Assembly (NCBI GenBank): GCA_029255685.2
Contig: CM055319.2
Coordinates: forward strand, 36,032,530 to 36,096,529
Reading direction: 5' to 3'
Length of the DNA: 64,000 nucleotides
From: Silene conica
Lineage: Eukaryota; Streptophyta; Magnoliopsida; Caryophyllales; Caryophyllaceae
In this document: in pieces, positions 45,646 to 55,131 of the stretch
Layout: every line of letters begins with the position of its first letter
Position numbering within the stretch: the stretch's first letter is position 1
Notes under the pieces: model-generated
Databases searched by the model: none
What the model saw: only the letters and a program-made list of their open reading frames with translations
What the model was told of the DNA's origin: nothing
Program-made: the position numbers and the translations under genes

Positions 45646-46118
45646 GCGAGTGTTCTTCCGGTTTTTTTTAGAGTGAAAGTCACGGGTGTTTTGTGTTTTG
45701 AAAACACAATTTTTGCCTTCATTTGCTCACACTTTCCGCATCCTTCTTGCTCTCTTAAAAACCCTAAAAACACCCACCTTCTTCACCCTTCACCAATTTG
45801 CTTACTTTCTTTCAATTTCCTCCTTCAAGGTATGTTTTTCTTAGTTTTGCTTTCTCTCTTTTTCGTTTTATTTCATCTTAATTCCGTTCTAGGTAGTATT
45901 AGTTTGTCTTTTTGAGTTTAATTTTGCTCTTAATTTCGTTTCCATGCTTGTTTGTGTGTTTTTCTCTTAGTTTTCTTCTTCCTTTTGATTTTATTTTCTT
46001 AGATCTGTAATTTGTGTGTGATTTCGTGCTGTTAGGGTTAGTTTAATTCTTCCTTTCAATTTTTATGCCTTTTTTCGCGCGATTTCAGCCCCGAAATTCC
46101 GACTCTGACACTGTTCAC

Positions 46119-46435
46119 GGTCGACCGACCCAAAACTGAGGTCGGCCACGGTCGACCGACCCAAAATTGACGTCGGCCGACTGAAATTTGCATTTCCTGA
46201 GTTTCGTAATTTACAGATTCTGAATTTTCTTCTGATAGTCGGTCGACCGACCAAAAACTGAGGTCGGCCGACCAAAACTGTGTATTTCCTGAGTTTCTTT
46301 TTTTGCAGTTTCTGACTTTTTTCCGTAAGTTGGTCGACCGACCTAGGTTTGCGGTCGGCCGACCTGTTGTGCTACAGGAATTCTGTGTTATCTCGCGAAA
46401 ATGGTCGACCGACTTATCTGTGAAGTCGGCCGACC
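46119..46435 (+). repeat. Cassette cluster, five pairs upstream of the Athila-type ORF
   Basis: Pairs start at 46119/46140, 46150/46171, 46241/46262, 46332/46353 and 46403/46424, all 21 nt apart and mostly D followed by P. The first two pairs are a 31-nt direct duplication. Spacing between later pairs is 91, 91 and 71 nt. Confidence 0.93.
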
Positions 46436-46544
46436 CGTGCTGTTATAAAAGTTTCTGTTTTGCAATTTTCGTTCCTAAGTTTGTTAAAGAAATGTTTTCA
46501 TATTTACACAAGACTTATATTATATTGAACTTTTCAGATTTACA

Positions 46545-47892
46545 ATGTCTAGCCGAGAACAAGGTGGAAAGCGCTCCCGCACTTCGGGTGCAAGCACCTC
46601 CAGAGGCCGTGTTCCTAGGTCGAGAGGATTGACGGTGCAAGACGCGGATAGTCTACCCAACTATCCGCAAATCATTTTCTGTACTCCGGCTCAGAAGGCC
46701 CGATTCCTCCATCTCACCGCTTATTGCTTGGTAGTGGCAACCCGGTTCCTTTGTGTTCCAACCTTGGAAGCCTTGGGATGTCATGAAGAGGTGGTGTCCT
46801 TGCTTGATGGGACGAGTTTTTCAGTACTTGTCACTATGGATGAGTTCACATATTCCCTTCTCACTCTTGAGTTCTTTTCTTCCTTTACTTTTGATATTAG
46901 AGCATATCACCCCGGCTATGATAATGTTTGCATTTCTTTTCGTTTGTTCAATGAAACTTTTTCTTTAACTTTAAACCAATTTGCTCAGTTTTTAGGCTTA
47001 TCTTCTACGGGTCTTACGGATGACCCCACTGGGTCATATAATGATTTGTGGTCCTGTCTTTCTGATTCCAGCGATGGGAAGAAGAAAAACAGTACCGTTC
47101 ACCTTCCCGCCCCCCGTTATTATTTGCGTCTTTTGGCCAACACTGTTTTCAGCCGCAAAGAGTCTCAAAATGTTAACAACATTGAGCTCTCCATTTGGTC
47201 TGGTTATCTTAACATCAGACGTACGGGTCAGCAGTTTTATAACACTGCTTATTTGGTCGCCTCTCACTTCATGTCGGTGGGTGAGGGAACTTCCTTGACT
47301 ACCATTGTTTGTGGCGGGCTAGTCACTCTATTAGCCCGTTCCCTTGTCCCCCAGTTCCCTCGCTATGAGGATGCGATTGACACTCTCTCCCGGTTCATGG
47401 ACATGGCTTGTGTCAGGTCCGTGCGTTGGGTGAACAGGAGAGATTATTGGAAGGTAGACACCTACCTCAGTGATCGCATCCCCATCACCATTGCTCCCCC
47501 TATGCTACCCCTTTTTTATTGTTGTAGGGGAGCCCAGACCACTACTCCCGTCTTACCGCCTCCCATTTAGAGGAGGCGCCTTTAGAGGCCATAGGGTCCC
47601 TGCTCCCGGTGGCCACCATACCACATCTGGGACGGGGTACCCAGCTGATTTTACTGCTGCTCCTAATGTTTATGTTCCTCCTTTTGTTGATGACAGATCT
47701 CTGCCACAAATGATGGCAGGCCTTTGCAGACAGTTCAACCAAAAACAGTTGAACGATAGTCTTTGCCAATATCCGGTTTACAGGGAGTATGCCACTCAGG
47801 GTAGGCTCCCTACCGGCCCATGGACTCACCCCACCTGGTACACACCTCTCGCAGGCGGTCGTGTCCACGGTGAAGCTTCAGGCCCTGCCTAG
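46545..47892 (+). CDS. Athila-type ORF downstream of pol, frameshifted end
   Basis: A 341-codon frame from the ATG at 46545 resembles the conserved Athila ORF-1 family (PF03078) found in Athila-group elements: TPAQKARF, SFSVLVTMDEFTYSLLTLEF, FDIRAYHPGYDNVCISFRLF, LNQFAQFLGLSSTG and RYYLRLLANTVFSRKE. Its N-terminus is basic and Ser-rich. The frame stops at 47570, and the Pro/Tyr-rich continuation (YVPPFVDDRSLPQMMAG, LCQYPVYREYA) is open in another frame to 47892, so a frameshift near 47560 probably breaks it. The family's role is unknown, although the position is that of env-like genes. No signal peptide or membrane span is evident. It is the largest such ORF here and is absent from elements 1 and 2. 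Confidence 0.78.
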
Positions 47893-48050
47893 GGAACAGG
47901 CATAGGGTCTGGAGAGGAGGACGAGGAGGAGGAAGGAGGAGAGGACTCTGAGCCGGATTTCGACTCAGAATCCTAGGGACATGCTTGACCTTACCCTCTT
48001 TGGGGTTCGGTTTGGGGAGGTCCCTCCATCTTGTAAGTAGTTTTTCTTTT
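47893..48050 (+). other. 3' region of element 3, proximal part
   Basis: An acidic-codon-rich tail (GAGGAGGACGAGGAGGAG) and a 'ggttcggtttggggagg' purine tract near 48005. Ends at the target duplication of the solo LTR. Confidence 0.5.
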
Positions 48051-49766
48051 ATTTTTGATGGCCGGCTTTTGTCGTCAATTCCGGCATCAAACACATTTAT
48101 AAAACCCGAAAGCAAGTAGTATCGAAATCGGGGTCGAACGCGAAGACGGTGGGGATAGTTGTGTAATTATGTTCTAATTTAAGCGAGAGTCGGGGGTAAT
48201 AGGTTTTTGAATGACTAATGACTAAAGAACAACTAAAACGAACAATTAAAGCAAACTAGTTAAGATTGAATCGATGGAAGAGAAGACTAGGGTTTCGGGG
48301 GTCACTAAGGTGGTTAGACGAAATTACAAGAAAGAAAACTAGAAGGCCTCAAACAAATAGTCTCGGGTAGTCTCTTCTCTCGAGTCGACTAACCTAGGTC
48401 GGAATACCCTAGCTTTCGCTACAAATACCACAACCAACCATTAAACATGCTAAGACAAACCCCCAACCGTCGCCAAAGGCAAGTCACGCTAAAATCAAAG
48501 CCCAACTCTCGTTGAGGCAAATCATCAAACACCTAGCATGCAACAAATGGAAGACTACTTTTTTAAGAACAACTAATCAACTTACTAGCATGAATTCATC
48601 ATCTAAACAACACCCAAGATCACCCTTTACCCTAGCAAGGAGACTACTCACTCATGGTAAATGAAAACATGTGAATAAGGCATGAACAAAAGCTAAACAT
48701 CATGAACAAGCAATGATAAACAATTGATTCAAAGGAAACTTAAATAAAAGTAAAAACTAAGTAGAGATTAGAAGAATTATACCAATGATTATAGAAAAGG
48801 AAGTAGCTTGGATAACAAGTTGAAAGATTCTTTCAAACCCTTCAAAATATAACCCAACAAAATCCTCTTACAATACCCAAGAACAAGGCTAAGTAGAATC
48901 CTAAAGAGAGATTAACAAATATTGAAAGATTAAACTAGGATCTAAACAAGATTATAATATTTAAGAGTGTTTTTGTGTCTAAGTATCAAGCAATGAAACA
49001 GTAAAAACCCTAAAAATAAGCTTAAGAATGCGTAATAATAAAATGATACAAGTGCGGGTTTATATAGAGCTCGAAAATACGAAAAGGGCCTCTCAGCCGG
49101 TCGACCGGCTGCCGGTCTGGGACCGGCTGAGAGCCCAAATATTCACTTCTGCAAAAATCTTCAAATGGTCATGCTTCCAAGCCGACCGGCCGGCTGCCGG
49201 TCTGGCACCGGCTGGGAGGCCTTTTCCTTCAATCTGATTTCTTCATCAATTCTTCAATAAGTACAGGTCCCCTTAGTCGGTGGACCGGCTGCCGGTTGTC
49301 CACCGGCTGGGAGCCTTTTCTCACGGATCTGCCAACAATGCACATTTCTTCAATCCTTCAAATTTGGCTAAGTAGGGGAAATGCATCCCAGCCGGCTGAC
49401 CGGCTGCCGGTTGGCCACCGGCTGGGAGCTCTGAATTCAGGTACTGGGAACTTCTCATATTTTTGTCAAAATCTCAAGTCAAGGACACCCAGCTGGCCGA
49501 CCGGCTGCCGGCTGGTAACCGGCTGGAAGGCCCTGGGAGGTTCCTTTGCTAAATTCTTTACAATTCTTCAAGAATCGCTCTAAATCCGGCTCGATTTCAC
49601 CCGTTTCTTCGCCCACGCCGCAGTACCTACAAAAATTGGATCGAATAGGAATATACGAGGCAACGGACGTAAAAACACCTAAAGAAATGCAAATCGAGGC
49701 CGAATCGTGACCGAAAATACAGAAAATGTAAAGAAAATGATGACCAAAATGGAGCTCATCAATTTT
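48051..49766 (-). mobile_element. Solo LTR of family Z, inverted, with ATTTT target duplication
   Basis: LTR 48056-49761 (1706 bp) on the minus strand, TGATGAGCTCC to GGCCATCA, flanked by ATTTT at 48051-48055 and 49762-49766. A TATATAAA box on the minus strand lies near 49060. It has five CCGG cassettes versus four in the element-4 LTR. Its arrival postdates element 3. Confidence 0.92.
49090..49530 (-). repeat. CCGG palindromic cassettes (5 units), solo LTR
   Basis: Units at about 49090-49133, 49177-49220, 49271-49314, 49386-49429 and 49487-49530. In the first, CTCTCAGCCGGT and ACCGGCTGAGAG are perfect 12-bp inverted arms. All are upstream of the TATA box in the LTR's own orientation. Confidence 0.9.
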
Positions 49767-49941
49767 CCCTTTAGATTTCCAGTTTTTCCCTTAGATTTCC
49801 AGTTTTTCCCTCTAGATTTCCAGTTTTCCTCTCCTTCCTCCTTAGACTCTTTTTGTAATTTCTAGTCTTTTTCCTTTTCCTTTCTTTGTTTGTTTCTTTT
49901 CCGCCTACCCCCATCCCTATGCTGTGGTTGTATGCTGATGA

Positions 49942-49978
49942 GCACAATGGGGGCATTGTGCGTTTTGGTTTGGGGAGG
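49942..49978 (+). other. Conserved hairpin plus internal polypurine-like tract (element 3)
   Basis: GCACAATG, loop GGGG, CATTGTGC (49942-49961), then TTTTGGTTTGGGGAGGG. Same module as at 15281 in element 1. Confidence 0.68.
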
Positions 49979-50732
49979 GTGTTTGCATACTCCTTTGTGA
50001 GTATGCAATTGTCTTTGTGTCTTTTGTTTTTCATTCCTTTAGGTGTTTTTCTTGTTTTCGTTTTCTTTTGTCGCGTGTTCTTCCCTGTCGCGCGTTCTTC
50101 TCTGTCTTAAGTTATTAGGTCGAGTCGGAACGGACGAATACAATTTATGCCTCACATATCACATATTGCCTTGCCTTGCATTTTTTCAAAAATTTTCAAG
50201 CTAGTCTTTTGCATTATCTACGAATTTTTGTTGATTTCATGCTAAATTATTAGACTTGACTCTCTTCTTGGCAAGCTACTACATATTCTAAGGATTAGAA
50301 CTTAATAAATCGGTGACATGACCGATTTCATGTAGGTTCGTGAGTAGTTTCTCCTCTTGAGACATGTCACATCAATGTGCATAAACATGAGTTTTGTCTA
50401 CTTAATACCTGTATGCATTCGGATTTGTGGTTTGTTGACACATGTGGTAGAGGTCCCTCTTTCTCATTTTACCCCATTATCCTCACATAGCCAAATTGAA
50501 TCCTTTTTACCCATTTGCTACATTCAAAAAAATTGTCTACCCTAGCCGAGCTAGTAATATAGTGATGGGACTGTTTTAGTTATCCTTTGGTTGTGCTTCA
50601 TTGATAACTCGTGATTTTGTGAGAAAGATGGAAAGAAGAACAAAAAAAAATGAGAAGAAAAAAAATATATCGAAAATAAGAAAAGAAATGAAAAAAAAAG
50701 AAGAAAAAACGAAACAGCCTGTTTTCAAGGCT

Positions 50733-50765
50733 GGTCGGTCGACCTGCATTCTGGGTCGGTCGACC
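50733..50765 (+). repeat. Cassette pair after A/G-rich run (element 3)
   Basis: Dr at 50733 and 50754, 21 nt apart, in the antisense orientation relative to the gag cassettes. Confidence 0.93.
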
Positions 50766-51425
50766 AGGACCATTGAACAGGTTATTTCTGAAAAAAAAGA
50801 GAGGAAAGGAAGAAAGAAAGAAAAGGAGAAAATTGGAGAAATTGTGATTTTTGCTCCAAAACTTTGAGCATTGGCATGTATGGAAAAATAATAAGAAGTG
50901 ATCTTATAGTATGGATAGACGGTTGTTAGCTCGGTTTAACCCCTCTTCCCATAAATTATTTTAACCCCTTCTTACCTTTAGCCTCACAATCCCAAAATTG
51001 CCTCGGCATGTGTCATGGTTATCTAGTGTGGGAATGCATATGTAAGGTTGTAGAGATTCTATTTATGTTAGATTGCAGGCATGTTCTTACGGGTCGCAGA
51101 TAGGTGAGAGTCTTTACTTTTATTTATCTTCTTATCTTTCACATATACATTTGACCCTTTGCTTTCATGAGTGTCTCGAGCGTACCGCGAGAGTCCAATT
51201 AGAATGAGTCTTGCAAGGTTGAAAATTTAGCATGTTATTCCAACATGTCCAATTCGTTTTGCTCTTGACATTATGCTTGATTGTATTTGAAGGTTGCATT
51301 AAATTGGTTAGCCATAGTGTTATGTTTGGTTGTAAAAAGTGTGAAATCCGATCCATTAGAAGTTTTTCTTTTCTTTTGAGTCTTAGTGCTTGCTTGAGGA
51401 CAAACAAGGTTTGGTTTGGGGAGTT

Positions 51426-52445
51426 TGATACGTGCCTATTTTATGTATTTTATTTATTCTTTTGGCACGTATTTTCTTATATTTTCATGACTTTTAGTTG
51501 CTATTTCTCCCGAAACGGTTTACTTTGGCATTTCTATGTTTTAAATGTAGGAATACGCGGAAGTGAGCAAAACTGAACCTTATTTGCCTTTCAAAAGCTG
51601 TTTTGAGTACTAACGCGGAGCAAGGACCCGGAGTTCACGTCCGAGTATTGTTATTGGGCCAAATTAAAGCTGAAGCGAACAAGATGCGGTCGACCGACCC
51701 ATCAGAGAGGTCGACCGACCTAAGCCCAATTCGCGGAAAAGTCCAGCATCGATAGAAGCGGTCGACCGACCCGCAAAAGAGGTCGACCGACCCAGGAGCT
51801 GTTTCCGCATCTGTTTTTCCGTATTTTACATACCTAATTTGTAATTAGACCTTATTTAAGAAGACCAAAACTCTATAATTAGGTTAAGCTTTTCATTATC
51901 AAGCAATTCTATTAGCAAGTAATTTATGTTAGAGAAGCAATTTTTGTTAGAAAGACTCCATAAGTTTAGAAAGAGATATTATTCCAAGTTTTCATCTTTT
52001 GTTCTTAATTCCAATTAAGTTGTAAGTTTGCTACAATCAATCTTTCCCTTTTAATTTAATCTTGTTGTTCATCTTATTGTTGTTTTCTTAATTCATGTTT
52101 TCCCTTTTTTGTCATCTTTAATTATGTTAATTCCTTTGATGTTCTTAGTTATTGTTAGTTTCATAATTAAAAGTATGCATAGCTAATTTTTGTGATTAGG
52201 AATTAGGGGAACCATGGTAAAGACTTGATTTTGATAAGTTTAATGATTGAATTACCAATCCCCCATTGTTGTTGATGAACTAATCCTTAGGATTGAAAGA
52301 TTATTAGGATTAGTTTAACAACTTTGGGATTGCCCTTGAACGAAAGTTTAGTGCTTTTCTAGGAACCCTAAGACCGTAAGGATTGGGTAGAATATTGACC
52401 TAAAGGTTTATTCTTTGTTCCTTCGATTGTGTTATTTGATTGTTT
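51426..52445 (+). mobile_element. Element 3 3' LTR (subfamily B), truncated
   Basis: Starts TGATACGTGCC after a GGTTTGGTTTGGGGAGTT tract and aligns with the element-2 LTRs until 52445, where the copia LTR begins. About 200-250 bp of the LTR end is displaced beyond the copia insertion and not in view. Confidence 0.9.
51688..51792 (+). repeat. Cassette, two pairs (U3, element 3 3' LTR)
   Basis: D at 51688, 51709, 51760 and 51781, all perfect, both pairs 21 nt apart. They end about 60 bp before a TATTTAAG box near 51853. Confidence 0.95.
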
Positions 52446-53438
52446 TGTTGGGGCTGGTGTCCTTGACAATTACGTACAATGACTTATTAAATCTCTTTAA
52501 GGATCACAAGGGCATACTTTTGTATTATTACCAGTTGATCCACGTTTATCAATAACGGTTGGCTTGCTAGATAAGTTTGACGTTATTGTCATACGGATGG
52601 CGGTGATCAACTGGTCCCTATACGTCACACCTATAGGACACGTTTGAGAGATGTGAAGGTATGAAAATACAGTCACATTTATGCCGGATATGACTAAACA
52701 GTTAGTCAGAGGTATTGACTATTAAATTAGTCAATAAGATATTGAGATTATTATTTAATACGGATTAAATAATTTTAGCTAATGCGGATTACATGATTAA
52801 TTCGTAAAATTAAATATAAGCAGTTATATTTAATTAAATATTGATTTCGGGTATTAATATAAACAATTATATTAATTTGGGTAATTATACAATATCGTAA
52901 TTTTATCAGACCATTATTAATACATCGACTGCATTAATATCTGATAACACGTATGCGATTTATAATAAAAATCCCGCAAATAATATTTAGCAAAACGGGT
53001 CGAATCATGCAAAGGAATAAGGTAAGAGTGGAGAAAGCCCACTCTTACCCTAATTCGGCCGACCCACCCTAAGTACTACATAAGGAGAGTCCTTCTCCTT
53101 ATGTCAGGAACTGTTGAATCATAATTCTCACAATTAGGGTTTTGAGAGCATTCTTCTCCCAAAACTCAGATCTCACATCTAAAACCTCAATAGCTTTCCC
53201 CATATTGCAAGGCAATTGGAGAGTATTTTCTAGCACACGCGGCATCATCTCAAACAAAGTCTTGGGTGCAAGTTATAGGAGGGAATTTACTTTAATTCCT
53301 GTTCTTAGGCCTTTTCAAGCAAGGACCCAAGGTTGTAATTCTTTTTCTTATCCTTTTTAATCTTATGACTATAAACACAACTGTATTTTTCATTATAATC
53401 CTGCAAGTTTAGGGTGAATACATGCTTTATTCCCCACA
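52446..53438 (+). mobile_element. Copia 5' LTR
   Basis: 993 bp, no cassette pair. An ATTCGGCCGACC stretch near 53056 resembles P but has no partner 21 nt away. Confidence 0.92.
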
Positions 53439-53440
53439 AG

Positions 53441-53453
53441 TGGTATCAGAGCC
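53441..53453 (+). promoter_or_regulatory. Primer-binding site, initiator tRNA-Met
   Basis: TGGTATCAGAGCC, the standard plant copia primer site. Confidence 0.93.
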
Positions 53454-53689
53454 AGGCCATGAAAATTTTACTTTTGTGTTTTTCATAAGTTTATTTAAAA
53501 GTTTTTGAAAAATCTCGTTTCTGCCGCCGTGTCGGTCGGTCGACCAGTTATAGCGGTCGGTCGACCGCCCCTGTGTGAGTTTTCTGTTTTTTTTTCAAAA
53601 CAGTTTCCTTTGTGAGAAATCGTGTTCAGAAACTCGGTTTCGTGTTTTGTGGTCGGTCGACCTGTTTTTCGGGTCGGTCGACCATTCAG

Positions 53690-53736
<47 letters not shown>

Positions 53737-55131
53737 TCGTCAGGTGGTCGGTAGACCTGTTTTTCCGGTCGGTAGACCACCCCTGTAACAGAATCGTTTT
53801 TTTTTTTTTTTACGAAAATAACATGTTTTATTTTCACATGGCTTAAAATAATATACTATATACGGAAATAGTGTATTATTTAGTGAAACGGTTCACCCTC
53901 GTTTGATACATATTGTTTTAAAACAGTTTAAAATAATGGATTATATGTTTGTTAAAATTGGTGATTAAAACGGTATAGTCACTTAATTTTAATCTTAAAA
54001 GGTGGTTTGGTATAAATTTATTAATCATAATAACAGTATTATGTCATGTATAAATTGTTTTTAGTTGATGCATTTTATTTATCGTCTTGTGAATGCCTTG
54101 AATGCTTTCAATAACGTATTTAATTTTTGCAAACGGTTGTAACTTAGTGTGGCCTTAGAAGATTGTGTCACCGTAATGAAGGGACACGATCTTGCTTGTA
54201 ATTTTGAGATCTTGAATCTCCGTTTTGGGTTTTTGCCATGTAATTACTTTTGTATTTAAATTAGAATGTATCTAGGATTACTTTTGTAATTTAAATTAGT
54301 AATTTTGTGAAGACCAAAGACAAGACGGAGACCGGATGCTCACTCCCGCTGCAAGGACCAAGATGGAACATCAAGACAAGCTTCTAGGGTCCAACAGTGG
54401 ATTCCAAGTTGTTTTATGTTTATTTTGGTAGGATAGGCCACACTAGGACTTTTATTTACGTTTATTGCATTTATCTTTACGCTTTCATCGATAATAGCTT
54501 GCATCATATTCCGCCTAAAAACCAAACCACCTATATCATGCCTGAAAACTGACTCATGTAGAGGTTACGCGTTAGTTTTCTGTGACAATACAGATGTCAC
54601 ATGTCAATTTAAAAGCCATCACTTTATTTAATTCATTCACGCAAATGCTAGTTTTTAGTTCACTTAAATATGGATAAATAAGAGTTGATGGGGTCTTCCT
54701 CGTATAACCAAAAATTGAGATTAGTCTTTATAAATCAGCCTCCCATGAATCCCTTCTTCGTCGGTAGGCATAATATGACCCCTTCTACGTCGGGTAAGTG
54801 GGAACAGATGATTTATTTTATCTCAACATCATGGTCACTCGATAATATTCCAGTGACTGAGATGGACTAATAGATAGATATACGGAAATCTATCGACCAA
54901 GAGTTCCAACGATTGGAATTAGCCAAACTGTGGGCTTATCAATATACGGAAATTGAGTCTTGGGATCGTTTATATAATTCTTGAGGGAGATCAATTATAT
55001 AAATGCATGAGTCTACGAGTTTAAATTCAATTTAATATAGACTTAAATCACAACAATAAGTTGCTTATATGGTTTTGTTTTATCTTCTTTTCAGTGTAGA
55101 ACACGTTCATTAAAACTGCTGTAAAACTAAA
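53454..55131 (+). other. Copia leader
   Basis: 1.7 kb before the polyprotein ATG, with three cassette pairs, an uninterrupted A-run of about 37 nt (53695-53732) and a T-run near 53799. No coding domain seen. Confidence 0.8.
53534..53778 (+). repeat. Cassette, three pairs in the copia leader
   Basis: Dr at 53534 and 53555; Dr at 53651 and 53672; the variant GGTCGGTAGACC at 53746 and 53767. All three pairs are 21 nt apart. The first two are repeated in copy 2. Confidence 0.95.

Larger units (their letters stand above)
45347..46544 (+). other. Untranslated region between pol and the Athila-type ORF (element 3)
   Basis: Noncoding apart from short frames. It holds seven cassette pairs in 920 bp, the densest run in the window. 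Confidence 0.8.
49767..51425 (+). other. 3' region of element 3, distal part
   Basis: Noncoding. Contains a triplicated 'tagatttccagttttc' stretch (49783-49830), the conserved hairpin plus internal purine tract (49942-49978), a GAAAA-rich run (50620-50720), a cassette pair, the 'ctcgagcgtaccgcgagag' block (51174) and the terminal polypurine tract at 51408-51425. Confidence 0.75.
38484..52445 (+). mobile_element. Element 3: Athila-like element with mismatched LTRs
   Basis: 5' LTR of subfamily A (38484-40059), a subfamily-B-like leader and gag-pol, an Athila-type ORF at 46545, a long 3' region, and a 3' LTR of subfamily B (51426 onward) that is cut at 52445 by a copia element. An inverted solo LTR sits at 48056-49761. 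It inserted into element-4 integrase; the left flanking pentamer is ACCCA and the right one is outside the window. Confidence 0.85.

Noticed and set aside
53056..53067. ATTCGGCCGACC in the copia LTR as another cassette
   Set aside because: 10 of 12 matches to the palindrome but no partner 21 nt to either side, in both LTR copies.
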